Source: Icerya purchasi
Lineage: Eukaryota > Arthropoda > Insecta > Hemiptera > Monophlebidae
Length of the DNA stretch: 64,000 nucleotides
NCBI GenBank assembly: GCA_039619475.1
Contig: CM077115.1
Span: 488,085,352 to 488,149,351, forward strand
Reading direction: 5' to 3'
The notes below the pieces were generated by a model. The model searched no databases. It saw only the letters and a list, made by a program, of their open reading frames with translations, and was not told the DNA's origin. The first letter of the stretch is position 1. Every line of letters starts with the position of its first letter. The position numbers were made by a program, and so were the translations under genes. Shown here in pieces: positions 1-10,879 of the stretch.

Positions 1-1032
1 AGGCAATTCTATCGCTGATAATGAACTGCTATGGTATCGGCAAATAATATAAAATATTTTAAATTAAGAACTGATATAAGAGCGAGACCGTTGAAATGAA
101 TTATGGATTACTTCAAAATACCGGGTTTAGAAAATTTCTCATTTTTTCTAAGGGACTATCTAAAGTAGTCTCCCCCCACCCCCCCCCCCATCAGCTCGCA
201 AGTAGAAACTAAGAAAATAGTTGACATATTCAGAAGAAAAGCCGATTCTATTCAGTTTCGTGTGTATGGTTAATGGTAAGATAGCTTTCAAATTTTCGCT
301 GCTGATTTTCGTCATCATTCTCCTGGAATAGAAGAACACGAGACGAGTAATGAGCAGAAGTATAGTGCGGATGTTTTTTTCCGGATAAAGAGAGTAATGT
401 AAATATACCACACATTTGACTCAAAAGGAATGCGGGGTCAGTGCAATAAAACAGCGAGTGGAATTTAAATGAGATGTTGTGAAAAGAATAATAAATGTGG
501 TGAAGCTAATTAGAAAATTTGGTATACGTTATAGAGAGTACAAATATGAAGCCGCGTATACTCCTTCACCTGAAGCGTGGACATCTCTTAGAATTGCTTT
601 CGCTGCTCAGGAAATATGATGTTTCTCTTAGCTCGCATGCTACAGAAATAACAGCTATTGGTAAGAAAACCAAAAAGAAAGCGATCAAAAAAGCCAGCCA
701 CCCAGATTAAGCCCGGATTAAGCCCAATTTATCTTTTATTTTCAAATGTGATTTTAAGCATTAAGAAATCGATGCCAAAAATGATTAGCAAAGAGAAGTT
801 AAACAGCAGGCATATTTTCAGTACCGTTATATGCAATGCGCGTCTGTCGTTGATTAATGAAAGTTTTTCACCATGTTAAAAATCAAGAAATCAAAGAAAC
901 ACTGCTGAATATTTTCGTCTACCGGAAAAAAATTTCTGGAGACACTTGAGAAACCGGTCACTGAGGAGAGTGGTATCGATTATACGCCAGTGTGTGAGAA
1001 ATGCTGCCGACGGAGCTTCTAATACATATGTA
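1..1032. other. AT-rich stretch without a supported gene
   Basis: No domain, RNA gene or repeat structure is recognisable here apart from a C-rich run around 170-190. Two short overlapping reading frames (519-710 and 658-879) are lysine-rich, lack any family signature and look like chance frames. Confidence 0.5.
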
Positions 1033-1669
1033 TAGTGTCGGATCCACGGGTGGGTGTGTATGTAGGGGGATAGGGGACATTTCCTCCCCCAAAAGAACCA
1101 AAGCCTTTATGAAAAAAATTGTTATAACAGAGATACTTCATTTATGCTATAAAAGATCTGTATGAATTGTTTACCTACGGATTTTAATAATTAATATTTA
1201 ACACTATTTTCTAGTAAAACAATTAATGTTCCTTTTTTATTTTATTTTAAATGTAATTATCATTGATCTTTTGCCATTTTTATTTATTTTTAATTTTTAT
1301 TTTGTAACTTTAATTAAAAATAGAGTTCAATGAGGAATATATATATATTTCAACTTGCTCACGAACAAAGAATTCGGATTACTAACAAAAATAAAAATAA
1401 AGTCCAATAAAAATACTATCTTTCTTACTATTTATAAACTACCATTTTAGCTAGAATTTTATAATTTCGTTTTATTTTTCACCCCTCAATATAAGATAAA
1501 AGTTAAATTAAAAATTGTAATAATTATGTATTTTCAAAACATTTTTATGAATTTCTATATTGATTTTCTTTATGAAATAAGAGGTATTTCTCAAATCTAC
1601 TGCCTACCGTAGAAGATTTCACGCAATTATATAATCCCCCCCTCCCGTGTTCTTCTTGATCCGCCACTG
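1033..1669. mobile_element. hAT-like non-autonomous DNA transposon (MITE), degenerate
   Basis: The left edge reads TAGTGTCGGATCCACGGG and the right edge, reverse-complemented, begins CAGTGGCGGATCAAGAAG. Both then run into G-rich sequence, giving imperfect terminal inverted repeats around 637 bp with no coding capacity. Ends of the form CAGTGGCGGATC followed by a G run are common in hAT-type elements of invertebrates. The flanks (ATATGTA left, ATATTTA right) could be a decayed 7-8 bp target-site duplication with one mismatch. The family assignment rests on the ends only. Confidence 0.5.
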
Positions 1670-2388
1670 ATATTTAAGACATTTATAATGGGTTTCCAAA
1701 ATCGTTGCAGCACGAAAGAAATTTTTTACACTTTTGGAACGCAACTTCGGAAAACTTGAAATCACAGTTGTTTTACTTTACCAGAAATCGGATCATCAAT
1801 TTAAGAAAATTTTGAAAAAAAGATCTTCGGGAGAAATGGACTATAAATCAAATTTGGAATAGGCAACGAAAACAAAAGTGACAACGATTCTAAGAAAATC
1901 TTCATGTCCAATTCTTGTAAGAAATCTAATTTATCTGCATTGTCACAATGTACAAATTGTGCGCTTCGTCACTTCCGGAAAAGTATAATTTGATTTCTAC
2001 AGCGGCCTATCTCGCATACGAGCATATAATGTTACAATTGCTTACACAAGTAGCTAGAAATGCTTTTCTAAATTGAAATACATCAAAAATCGGTTAACTA
2101 GAATGCCGTTAGATTTATTGAATAACCGCATGCTACTGAATTCTGAATGCGATATTACGGCATATTGTAGATCTGTTGACGAAAAAAAATCAGACTTATT
2201 AAAAAACAACCTCTATTATTATAAATTTACCACTTGGCGGTAATTTTACATTTTTTCAAAACGTTTTATGTGGTGCTGTTCTGGAAAACATTTAATATTA
2301 CATTCGTTTTAGAGTTGTTAACATTTTGGCTTTAGTTTTAAAATGAATCAAGTTCGTAATAAACACTCCACCGACTTTTTCCAAATTT
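1670..2388. other. AT-rich stretch, nothing recognised
   Basis: No reading frame, repeat or RNA signal that I can support. The composition is the same as the surrounding unique DNA. Confidence 0.4.
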
Positions 2389-2525
2389 TAAGTTACTGTT
2401 TGTGTTTGTGTTCAAAAACCCTAATTAGATCCAATTTCGATTACTCGAGTATATTTATGAATCTAAACGAAGCTAGTAGAGAGAAGTGTTAAAAATAGTA
2501 CGAAATAAAGCGCTACGACTGTATA
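2389..2525 (+). pseudogene. Non-LTR retrotransposon RT scrap
   Basis: The frame from 2389 reads LIRSNFDYSSI, and after a frameshift near 2490 reads KIVRNKALRLY. This is the spacing of the segment just after the RT domain in I/R1/Jockey-type elements (consensus L-x-R-S-x-x-D-Y-G-S followed by a short helix and R-x-K-A-L-R). It is only about 45 codons long, has stops, and ends in a short TA run at 2524. It is a decayed fragment, unrelated in register to the element that begins about 200 bp downstream. Confidence 0.4.
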
Positions 2526-2714
2526 TATATATATAGGAAGAATGGCATCTGCACACCGATTTAATGCGAAGTGTGTGGAATCAAGCATAAATGTATATCA
2601 TCGGAAAAACATATGAAATAAATTTCAACTAAAAATCAAAGGAAATAGGAGGTATAAAATAAATTCGCAAATTAAAAAACTTAAATAAATTGATAAGAAC
2701 ATTGATTAAACATA

Positions 2715-4499
2715 ACCGTGTATCGCCTCCAGTAAGTGCTCGCCTATATATAGATGATCTAAACATATCCGTGGCATCTAAAATCCCTTCCTTGGCCTAG
2801 TCTATCCTGCAAAATACAATTAATAGATTGCAGCAATGGTCAGGAAAGAATGGATTGGATTTCTCCTCTCAGAAGTCTCAATACGTTGTGTTCCATAGAG
2901 GTCGTCCTGTTCAGAATCCGCCATCACTACAAGTGAACAATATTCCAATTCCTTATAAAACAACAGCAACTTTCCTAGGCATCTTGATGGACGCCAACCT
3001 GACGTGGAAGCCCTTTATATCTGATTTAAAAACTAAATCCCTTCAGTCTTTAAGGGTAATCAAGTTCTTGTCAAATCCCAAATTTAATGTTCAGCCAAAG
3101 TTTCTCTTAAATATTTATAAAGCACTGGTCCTCAGCAAAATCAATTATGGGAGTCAGGTGTACTCGTCAGCGAGTGGTTCCCTGTTAAAAACACTGGACC
3201 CAATCCATAACGCCGCTATTCGCATGATACTTGGCGCCCATCGTACATCTCCAGCTAAAAGCCTATGTTCGTTAGCTGGTATACCACCGTTGTCTTACAA
3301 CAGAAAGTTCTTCACTTATCGCGATATGCTTTCATGGGCTGCGGAGAATCATTGCGACGTAACTACGGAGCCTGATTTTCCCAAGGATAACCTACCTGAA
3401 GTCAATGCAATCTTGTTGCAAAATAACATAAAGCCCAACTTAACACCCAGAACGGACTTTTCAAAATTACCCCCACCCTGGGCTTCTTTTCAGGTAGAAG
3501 CTATCACAACTCTCACTGATAATAATCACCCACCGGCGCTGCGAGGGCACAGGGCACTAAATATTATTAATAAATATACCACGTTCTCGAAAGCATACAC
3601 TGATGGATCTAAAGCTAATGAGTCCAAGGCTGCCCCAGCGGCATGCGCTTTCGAAATAGACGGAATCGCAGAGGGCATGCGGTTGAACAACGTTGTATTC
3701 ATTGCGGAAGCCGAAATGTATGCTGTGTTGTTTTGTCTTCAGGCATACTTAGAACTGAGATCCCAACCGCTCGGAATCTTACTGGTGACTGATTCATTGC
3801 AGTCCATACGTGCTTTGCAGTCAGATCACCCGGAATCACCAATGGTCCTAGAAGTCCTGGCTATCTTATACCAGCTGAGCCGAATGGGATGCCGAGTTGT
3901 TTTTTTATGGGTCCCCAGTCATGCCGGTGTTCCGGGGAATGAGCGGGTTGACCTGGTCGCTCGGTCATTCATGATGTGCCCAATGCCGTTATTTGCTTTT
4001 GGTCCATTATCTCTGAGAGGTTTCCTGTCAGATACGGTCTTCGCACAGTGGAGTCATGACTGGATGTCTCAGTCGACCTTCCTCAGGGAACTGAAGCCTA
4101 CGACGGAGCCATGGTGGCCTCCAGTCGGAACAGAACGCAAAGTGTTTTCGGCAATCAATCGCCTGAGAACGGGACATACGTCCTTTTCCCACGACTATAT
4201 CCTCAAACAAGCCCCAAAGCCAAGTACCTGCCCACTTTGTTCTACCGATAAATACCCGTCAGTTTCGCATATCTTGGTGAAATGCATACGTCTAAATGGG
4301 TTACGGCGAGGCCAGATCACATCGATTGAAGACATCCTCTCAAATACCCCTACTGCTTTGAACAATCTTATGACTTTCGTTCAGGCTAGCGAGCTAAGGA
4401 GTATGTTTTAAACGTGGGTCCACTCACTGCGATAACCGAGGTAGTCACATGCAGCGAGTGGTTTAGTACCCCTTCTTAAATTTAAAAAAAAAAAAAAAA
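2715..4499 (+). mobile_element. 5'-truncated I-type non-LTR retrotransposon with poly(A)
   Basis: Homology begins around 2715, just before the RT active-site box (LYIDDLNI at about 2738-2760, a variant of YADD). It runs through the RNase H domain and a C-terminal zinc finger to a poly(A) run at 4484-4499. There is one in-frame TAG at about 2798, after the YIDD box. Upstream endonuclease, ORF1 and most of the RT are missing, as expected for target-primed reverse transcription that stopped early. I could not find a clear target-site duplication. A related, more decayed copy of the same group lies at 32,196-33,690. Confidence 0.8.
2828..4411 (+). CDS. RNase H / zinc-finger portion of an I-type element ORF2 (truncated)
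   Basis: Uninterrupted 527-codon frame, in frame with the YIDD box upstream. Order: RT thumb (FLGILMDANLTW, residues 49-60; KINYGSQVYSSA, 104-115), a linker, then a ribonuclease H domain with all expected acidic residues: D259 in YTDGSK, E296 in AEMYAV, D322 in TDSLQS, H365 in WVPSHAG and D375 in GNERVD. It ends in a C-x2-C-x9-H-x4-C finger (C468, C471, H481, C486). In the intact element the RNase H removes RNA from the RNA:DNA hybrid during integration. The catalytic set looks intact, but the frame lacks RT catalytic motifs and cannot act alone. The first codon is not a natural start. The lack of stops suggests a fairly young insertion. Confidence 0.75.
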   Translation: MQQWSGKNGLDFSSQKSQYVVFHRGRPVQNPPSLQVNNIPIPYKTTATFLGILMDANLTWKPFISDLKTKSLQSLRVIKFLSNPKFNVQPKFLLNIYKALVLSKINYGSQVYSSASGSLLKTLDPIHNAAIRMILGAHRTSPAKSLCSLAGIPPLSYNRKFFTYRDMLSWAAENHCDVTTEPDFPKDNLPEVNAILLQNNIKPNLTPRTDFSKLPPPWASFQVEAITTLTDNNHPPALRGHRALNIINKYTTFSKAYTDGSKANESKAAPAACAFEIDGIAEGMRLNNVVFIAEAEMYAVLFCLQAYLELRSQPLGILLVTDSLQSIRALQSDHPESPMVLEVLAILYQLSRMGCRVVFLWVPSHAGVPGNERVDLVARSFMMCPMPLFAFGPLSLRGFLSDTVFAQWSHDWMSQSTFLRELKPTTEPWWPPVGTERKVFSAINRLRTGHTSFSHDYILKQAPKPSTCPLCSTDKYPSVSHILVKCIRLNGLRRGQITSIEDILSNTPTALNNLMTFVQASELRSMF

Positions 4500-4954
4500 T
4501 TATCCAGCGATGCAACATTATACATTCAGCCGATAAAAAACTATAAAATGCCAATGTGTAATATAACGCATACGAAAAATACCTTCAGACATAATTCCAG
4601 TATACGACACAACTTAGCAATTTTTAAAAGGTGAATTGGGACTAAAAATAAATAATAAAATACTTCAAAATACTACAGAAGTTCTCACAATATGAGAAAA
4701 TGTATACTGGTGGATCAGTAAGTAATGATAATCAAAAAAAAAAAAAAAAAAGAGATTATATCAAACCGGTATGTGTACCATAAAGACGCCAATACAAGAA
4801 GAACTTATAAAATATCACATGCCGGATCATCTACCACCACAGAAATATACATTCAATAGAAAAAGCAATGTAATGCATTAAAAACAAAAAACATTCGCAA
4901 TAATAACCGACACTCCATGATGGTGATACAGTAGCAAAGGTACATCAGGATAAT
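4500..4954. other. Non-coding AT-rich DNA
   Basis: Holds two poly(A) stretches, including one at about 4734-4750, and no supported reading frame. The minus-strand frame at 4853-5101 is antisense to the RTE remnant and hydrophobic by composition only. Confidence 0.4.
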
Positions 4955-5570
4955 GCAATTAATAAGAATGCTGTCGTACACAAATTTAAGTACCTCGGTA
5001 CTCAATTGACTAATAAAGATAACACTGATGACAAACTTAGGTGTAGAATTGAACAAGGAAGACAGGTCTTCAACAAGATAAGAAGAACACTCACAACGCA
5101 CGATTTAAATTTAGAACTGCGTATAAGAGAATTCTTAAGTGCTACGTGTGGAGTACATTTTTATATGGATGCGAATGTTGGACCTTAAAGAAAAGCAATA
5201 TGAATCGCTCAGCAGCTTTCGAAATGTGGTGGTTTCGAAGGATCCTAAGAAACCCATGGACAGCAAAGAAGACGAATCAGGAAGTGCTGCAGATGATGGG
5301 AAATAAGGATATGGAACTAATAGGCATCATAAAAGACAGGAAGAGGAAATACTTTGGTCATTTCATGCGTGGATTAAAATATACTCATTGTTGCAGATAA
5401 TATTATTAGGAAAAATATCGGGCAAGAGGAAGGTCGGACGATGTGCGACATCAAGGCATGGTCGGGGATGAATACCGAACAATTAGTCCACCTTGCATAC
5501 GAAAGATTTTCTTTAATAAGGTCACCTACGATCGAGAACGGTCGGGACTCGAAGAAGAAGAAGAAGAATG
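4955..5570 (+). pseudogene. RTE-type retrotransposon 3' end, frameshifted
   Basis: The frame from about 4968 gives FKYLGTQLTNKDN, the YLG box after the RT domain. A shifted frame from about 5140 gives LYGCECWTLKK, then FEMWWFRRILRNPW and KYFGHFMRG, the characteristic C-terminus of RTE endonuclease-reverse transcriptases. The 3' end carries the usual GATCGAGAACGGTC stretch followed by a GAA/AAG repeat at about 5550-5568. A related but clearly different RTE copy sits at 58,532-62,001. This fragment is 5' truncated and needs at least two frame changes to be read through. Confidence 0.75.
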
Positions 5571-7254
5571 TACAAATAGGTAGTAGTCATCTACACTCAG
5601 AAATATAGCGCACTACAAAGAAGAAGCTCTTCGTGTAAACCTCGTTTATATTTTCTAAGCCGCAATGCGTTTCCCTGCTTTATATCTGCTGAACTGTATC
5701 TTCTTTATTTTATGAAAATTTCATAACTTACGTAATATTATTAACCAATTTCATTACTAGATTTTTGTATTTCGCCGTTCTAATCTCGGATGTGGTTTAC
5801 TAAAAGAACATTACATTTCAATTAATCTATTAGCTATGAGAAATCAAACTTTCGAAATAGTGGTAGTGATGTAATTTTAAAATGCTGATGTATTAAAGAA
5901 AAGACGGGGTAACCTTTGAAAGCGACGAACATAGAGACTGTGAATAGGATGCGCGTTGGAAAGGGCGCTCAATGTCTAAATGAAATGACGGGGAAAAAAG
6001 AATAAAAGAATGGTAAAAATGGTATAAAAAGGTATTATATTATTGCAATATATAATAGCGCAGGACTGCTAAAAGAACGGAGATGCAGGAAACTGAAAAT
6101 TTTTAGCGGAAAACGAATCATGACGACAGAATAATTACAAATCGGGGATAATTTCCTAAACGTTCCGAGCTAGCGTAGGTTGGCGCTTGGAAAATTCATT
6201 AGCAAAAAATTTTCTTCCCTCTTACTAAGAGATGGGGAAGATAAATTACGAGGGTGATTATTTATTGTTTAAAATCTAAAAATAAAAAAGGAGAATAAAA
6301 TAAAATAATGAAAATGAAAAATAAATAGAGGCCGGTAAACAATGTGCCAATTTAATTTAATTTAATTAGTTTCGTACGTAAAAGATTAGGTATAAATAAT
6401 TAGCTACTTGAAGAATTCAACAGCTTCGTGCTCCCGTTAACAGAATTTATCAGAAAAAATAATTTTTTGCTAAAATATGTTTTTTCATGTTTAAAAGAGT
6501 TATTCCTTCTAAATATAAATGGATGCTTAATAAATCTTTTGATAGATATTTATTAACGGATGACGTTCATTTATTGATTTATCATTTCTCGCGTCACCGT
6601 ACTGTTGTGTAATTGAGAGCGTATTCCGCATGAAAACATTTATGTCATGTTTAATGATGGAGGAGTAAAAAATAAAATAAAAAAAAAAGAAATGCTAAAA
6701 TAAGGAAGATGGCGGAAAATATTTAAAAAAAAAAAAAAAAAAGACTTTTTAATGAAAACAAATCATTATTATTTCTTGTTATTATATTATGAGGAATTTA
6801 AAAATTGCCTTCGAAATTCGTCAAAATCATGGAAGATGTTTTTATGACTGCACAATTCTAAGAAAGTTAAACTTCATCTACCCTGTTAGTGCTAAGTTGT
6901 ATATCTCATTAGCCTTGCATGAAATCGTATTCTCAAGAAAACCTGATAATATTAATTTATTTCATATACACATACATCTATTTTCAATCATTTTGACGAA
7001 TATACGCTGGTCATTACTTAAAATAGCCGATACACATTTTTCTTCCTGTTCTCGTACTAATGCGATTTTCTCTATTTTCACCGCACGTCGTAATTCTGCC
7101 TTTCCTTACACTTCAATCATTTATCCGCTTGTCAAATGCCAACATTTGCTGACAACGTAACTACGACGTTCTAAATTTCAATTAAATCGACTTTTTAATT
7201 TCGCAAAAAACACCGTCAGGAGCGTTCACAATTTTAAATGTACTACCCACCCCG
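5571..7254. other. Long non-coding stretch
   Basis: Several poly(A) runs (around 6680 and 6726-6740). A 123-codon plus-strand frame at 6789-7160 has no family signature and mixed composition. I cannot support it as a gene. Confidence 0.4.
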
Positions 7255-8176
7255 CTTATTACATTCGAAATTGAAGTGCTTTTTGGAGGCATAAAACGAC
7301 TCCGATATATCTGTTCTATTTTTACAGCCGAGTTGATGGCTATCCTATTTACGATTATTTATATCTCCTCCAATCGTAACTTTTTCTACTAACTGATAAT
7401 ATCTGACTCCATGAGTGTCCTTCTTCAGGCTATCAGTTTACCTCTCCCCCACCCCTATTCGGACCTCATCATTCTTCGTATACGATCTCTCATACACAAT
7501 CTTTCCTTTCATCACTCTAACCGGCATTGATCTGCTAACGGTCCCTGTTCAGAGAGGCATCGAGCCTAACGAAATGGAAAATGCTTTAGCTCAGGTTGCT
7601 GCCCGCTCCCGCTTTTACTTAAAAAAAATCCCTAGTTCTAATCTTATTGTCTTTAAGTGAGAAATTTCACTGTAAATTTTCATCGGATACGTATATCCTT
7701 CCTCTTTTACCAATGCTAGTTCCTTCTATCTCTCAATTCAACCTAACCTTCCTACTAATTCTTGGTTCTCAGAATTCCCTTCTTTTCCACGTTCCGTTAT
7801 CGTCCCTATTATTCGTCTACGCTTCAATCACACTCTATTGCCCGCTTCCCGTTATCATCTCTCTTTGGTTTCCTCTCCTTATTGTTATCTATATCCGAAT
7901 GAGGAACTTATCTGTGAGGCTAATCACATTTTCTTCGAGTGTTCTGCTCTTTCTGCGGAACGCTTTTCCCTTTATTTACACTCCTTTTAAAGTCAAGTCT
8001 TCCTGCTCCTTACTGTGTACTTCCTATATCCTGTCCATTCTGTCTCAGTGTCTGTTGTTCCTGCCATTAGTTCCTTTATTCTGCCATTTCCGATCGAATT
8101 AAGTTTTATTTAGTTAACTCTTCTTCCTTTTGTTTCTGGGTGAGGTCCATCATGATTGACGAGTCCAAAAAAAAAA
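7255..8176 (+). pseudogene. I/LOA-type RNase H and zinc-finger remnant with poly(A)
   Basis: With several frame changes the plus strand reads SIFTAELMAILFTI (RNase H glutamate block, around 7309-7350), then LIISDSMSVLLQAIS (aspartate block, around 7401-7440) and N-E-M-x-N-A-L-A-Q-V (the end of RNase H, around 7568-7600). Further on are a segment resembling the RLRxxHSxLPSHL linker near 7845 and CEANHIFFECSAL near 7914-7950, the C-terminal zinc finger. It ends in ten A at 8167-8176 followed by a short TA array. This is an old, 5'-truncated copy with many lesions; the order of blocks is diagnostic of RNase H-bearing non-LTR elements. Confidence 0.65.
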
Positions 8177-9081
8177 TATATATACATATATATATAATTT
8201 ATCTAGCAAGAAGATGCACTTTTTTTTACCTCTATTAGCAGCAAAAAGTCTATATAGCACAATTACGAACGTGCAAATGTTACACATATTAATTAAACGA
8301 AAATTTATCATTTTACGTTTAAATTTTTCAGAACACAAAAAAAAAAAAAAAATGAATGTTTGGACATTTATTTTCTTTATTTTGTAACAAACTATTTTAA
8401 AAAACTACAATTTCATTTAAGTGTCAGTTAATATTTTCAAAGCGGAAAAATAACGCCTGAAAATATTTAAACCACGTATAAGACCTAGCCGTTCGTTAAT
8501 TTCGTAAATTCTTATTATCATCTCACTGTCAAATACATATTAAATTACTGATAAAACAAATCGTTTTTTTTTTGTTTTTTGTTTTTTCGATTTTTTCCCG
8601 TAAATTACTGCAAAATATGTAGATTAGACAAAAAAAAAATATGGACGGAAAAAATAACTGTAATTTACTACAATTTCAGTGACATTTTTGGAGTTAAAAA
8701 TTACGTTTGTTTCACATTTAGATACCGCGCCGTCACAGAACAGAACAGAACAGAACGTATATTTGGCTAAGTACAGTAATACAGTATTTATAAACAAAAT
8801 GCGTACCAGCTCGAAAGAGACTTGACCGCATTACATTAGAGTGATAAAATAGAATATTTACGTATTGTTAACAAAAATATAAACACTACACAAAAAAAAT
8901 AAACAAAGGGCAAAAAAAGTGTAACAAAAAACTCAAAATAATCAAAAAATTACAACCAATTGTTACCATTGAAAACATTACTTAACAGCCTAGAGCTATC
9001 ACTAACTAACTAAATTGTGTTTAATCCGACGATGCTTATATTTAACGTACATCCGGGTTAGTTGCTCGGAATTATAATCGC
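8177..9081. other. Non-coding, simple repeats
   Basis: Contains a TA-rich run at 8178-8198, poly(A) at 8337-8351, a T-rich run near 8565-8586 and about four tandem ACAGA units at 8736-8757. No gene is supported. Confidence 0.45.
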
Positions 9082-9370
9082 CTATATTCCTGATAAGCAT
9101 ATTGCTATGGTAGGAAAACAGCCATGAAAAAATTTATTTGCTGTATTAATTATAAAATCTTTTACATAAGGCAATTGTAACCAGTCATGCATATTATCTA
9201 TTTTAGTCCAGCGGAGAACGTCACAATATTCTACTTTACTGAATGAAGAAATAACTGGCCTACAATACGCAGCTTTCTGCCAAAGATAAGTCCTCTCAAT
9301 TTGTGAGCACCAGAAAAAACCTTTCGTAAGGAATCCGGAATACGTAGCCGATTTTGAGTCGGGTCGCATA
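9082..9370 (-). pseudogene. Jockey-type ORF2 C-terminal remnant
   Basis: Minus-strand frame of 95 codons. It reads RTYLWQKAAYCR, corresponding to the Y-G-x-x-L-W-G-x-A block, then VLRWTKIDNMHDWLQLPYVKD, corresponding to the R-N-x-x-x-H-x-D-L-x-x-P-x-V-x-x-x-I block at the very end of Jockey reverse transcriptases. Compare RNDDLHRDL in the younger Jockey at 39,373-41,449. It is 5' truncated, with no detectable poly(A) on its 3' side. The overlapping frame at 9231-9482 reads the same DNA out of register and is not counted. Confidence 0.5.
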
Positions 9371-9597
9371 TTTCTTTTGCATGCTTATCAGTTATATTTT
9401 GCGCGGTTATTAAGTTACCTAATTCCTTTAGAATATACGGAATTTCTGAACAATTTGATTTAATGAAACCCTCGACGAACATATTAACATTCGTCGAAGC
9501 AACCGAACTTTCAGCACATAAAGAAACGGAAAGCTACCAACCGCGTATGATGTAATAGCCATAGCAATTAAAAACAACATACAGCAGTTATAAGATA

Positions 9598-9625
9598 AAA
9601 AAAAAAAAAAAAAAAAAAAAAAAAC
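9598..9625. repeat. Poly(A) tract
   Basis: About 27 consecutive A. There is no element end that I can tie it to with confidence on either side. Confidence 0.8.
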
Positions 9626-9889
9626 TTTTTATCTGACCTGCTTTCGATAGTTTACATTTCTTGTAGAAATAATTTAAATGATCATTTGTACGAATTTGGT
9701 ATCGTCGTTTTACAAATTAGATCGATTTTTTTCATTTATAATAGTGTACATTTGAAAAACCAACATTTTACATTTTTATGTAACGAATTTAATCTATACT
9801 ATTCTATACATTAAATGAGTTGACTAAATCATTGAACTGCGATCACATTTAAGTAGCCATTTTCCCCTAAAATCAATCTTAGAAAATCG

Positions 9890-10564
9890 ATTTGTTGTAC
9901 CACACAGAGGGTGTTCCCTTGATAATGGGAGATTTGTGTGAGAGATCTTGGTGTTTTACTAGATGCAAAATTTACATTCGAGACTCGTGTAATGCATACA
10001 ATTCGTAAAGCGAACAAAATGTTAGGGATTTCGTTTTGCGGAGCAGTGCAAACTTCAGAAAACTTAAGACACATTTAATTCTATTCACCCTACTAGTCCG
10101 CTCACAGTTAGAATTTGGTGCGGTAATTTGGAATATCTATAGTGACTTAGAAAATAGGACTGAAAGTGTACGGAAAAAGAGTTTCTAAAGTACTTGCATT
10201 ACAAATTTATTGGCTCCGGTGATGTACGTGTCAAATACAAATAATCCGGCAGTTAAATATGCACAGCTTGGATAGGCGAAGAAAGGAATTAGTACTTCGT
10301 TTTTTTTTTTTTTTTGCACAATTTAATGCACGGTAAGACAGTTCTACTCTTTTAGAGAAAATTTTTTATTTGAGCTCCGATTTTGCCCACTCAATTAGTA
10401 CTCTGGCTGTTCCGTTTGCGAACACTCAGCAGTACGCATGTTCCCCTCTTCGTTCTTTATTCATATTGTATAGTAACTCGGAGAAAGATCATCGCGAGCT
10501 AGACATTTTTAATGATCACGGTGGTGGTGAGTTCTTAGAAGCTGTTCGGAATTTAACGATGTGA
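9890..10564 (+). pseudogene. Jockey/CR1-like RT C-terminal remnant
   Basis: Plus-strand reading gives VRDLGVLLDAKFTF then RKANKMLG (around 9940-10020), and after a frameshift LLVRSQLEFGAVIWN (around 10,090-10,130) and SVRKKSF. Later come RRRKELVLR near 10,273 and ELDIFND near 10,498. This succession (K-D-L-G-V-x-x-D, R-K-A-x-x-x-L-G, L-V-R-S-x-L-E-Y-x-x-x-V-W-N, DIF) is the post-RT region of a widespread insect non-LTR group near Jockey/CR1. A poly(T) run at 10,300-10,315 interrupts it. It is heavily decayed. The minus-strand frame at 9829-10,074 is its antisense shadow. Confidence 0.55.
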
Positions 10565-10879
10565 GCCTGTGTTGTACTAATGTTCTTAAGTGTTTCTCTG
10601 CATGAGCATGGAGTGTATGTGTCAGAGTGTATGTTCGCGTGCTACAGGTGTGAGTTGCGTTGGCGTGGGAGTGTGAGTGGGATAGAAGTAAAATAAGTAA
10701 TGCTATATAATATCGTTATGTACGTACGGGTATCATTTATATAACTTGGTAATTTTTCTCTTCTATTGTTTCATTGTACCTGTACATATTTCTACTGAAT
10801 TGTTTCATTATATAGCGCTGTGCAGTAATTGGCGTAAGCTATTGCACTGGCGGATTGTATAAATAAGTAATTCGTTAGT

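Noticed and set aside
6789..7160. 123-codon ORF as a gene
   Set aside because: No family signature, odd composition and no promoter or splice context; best treated as chance.
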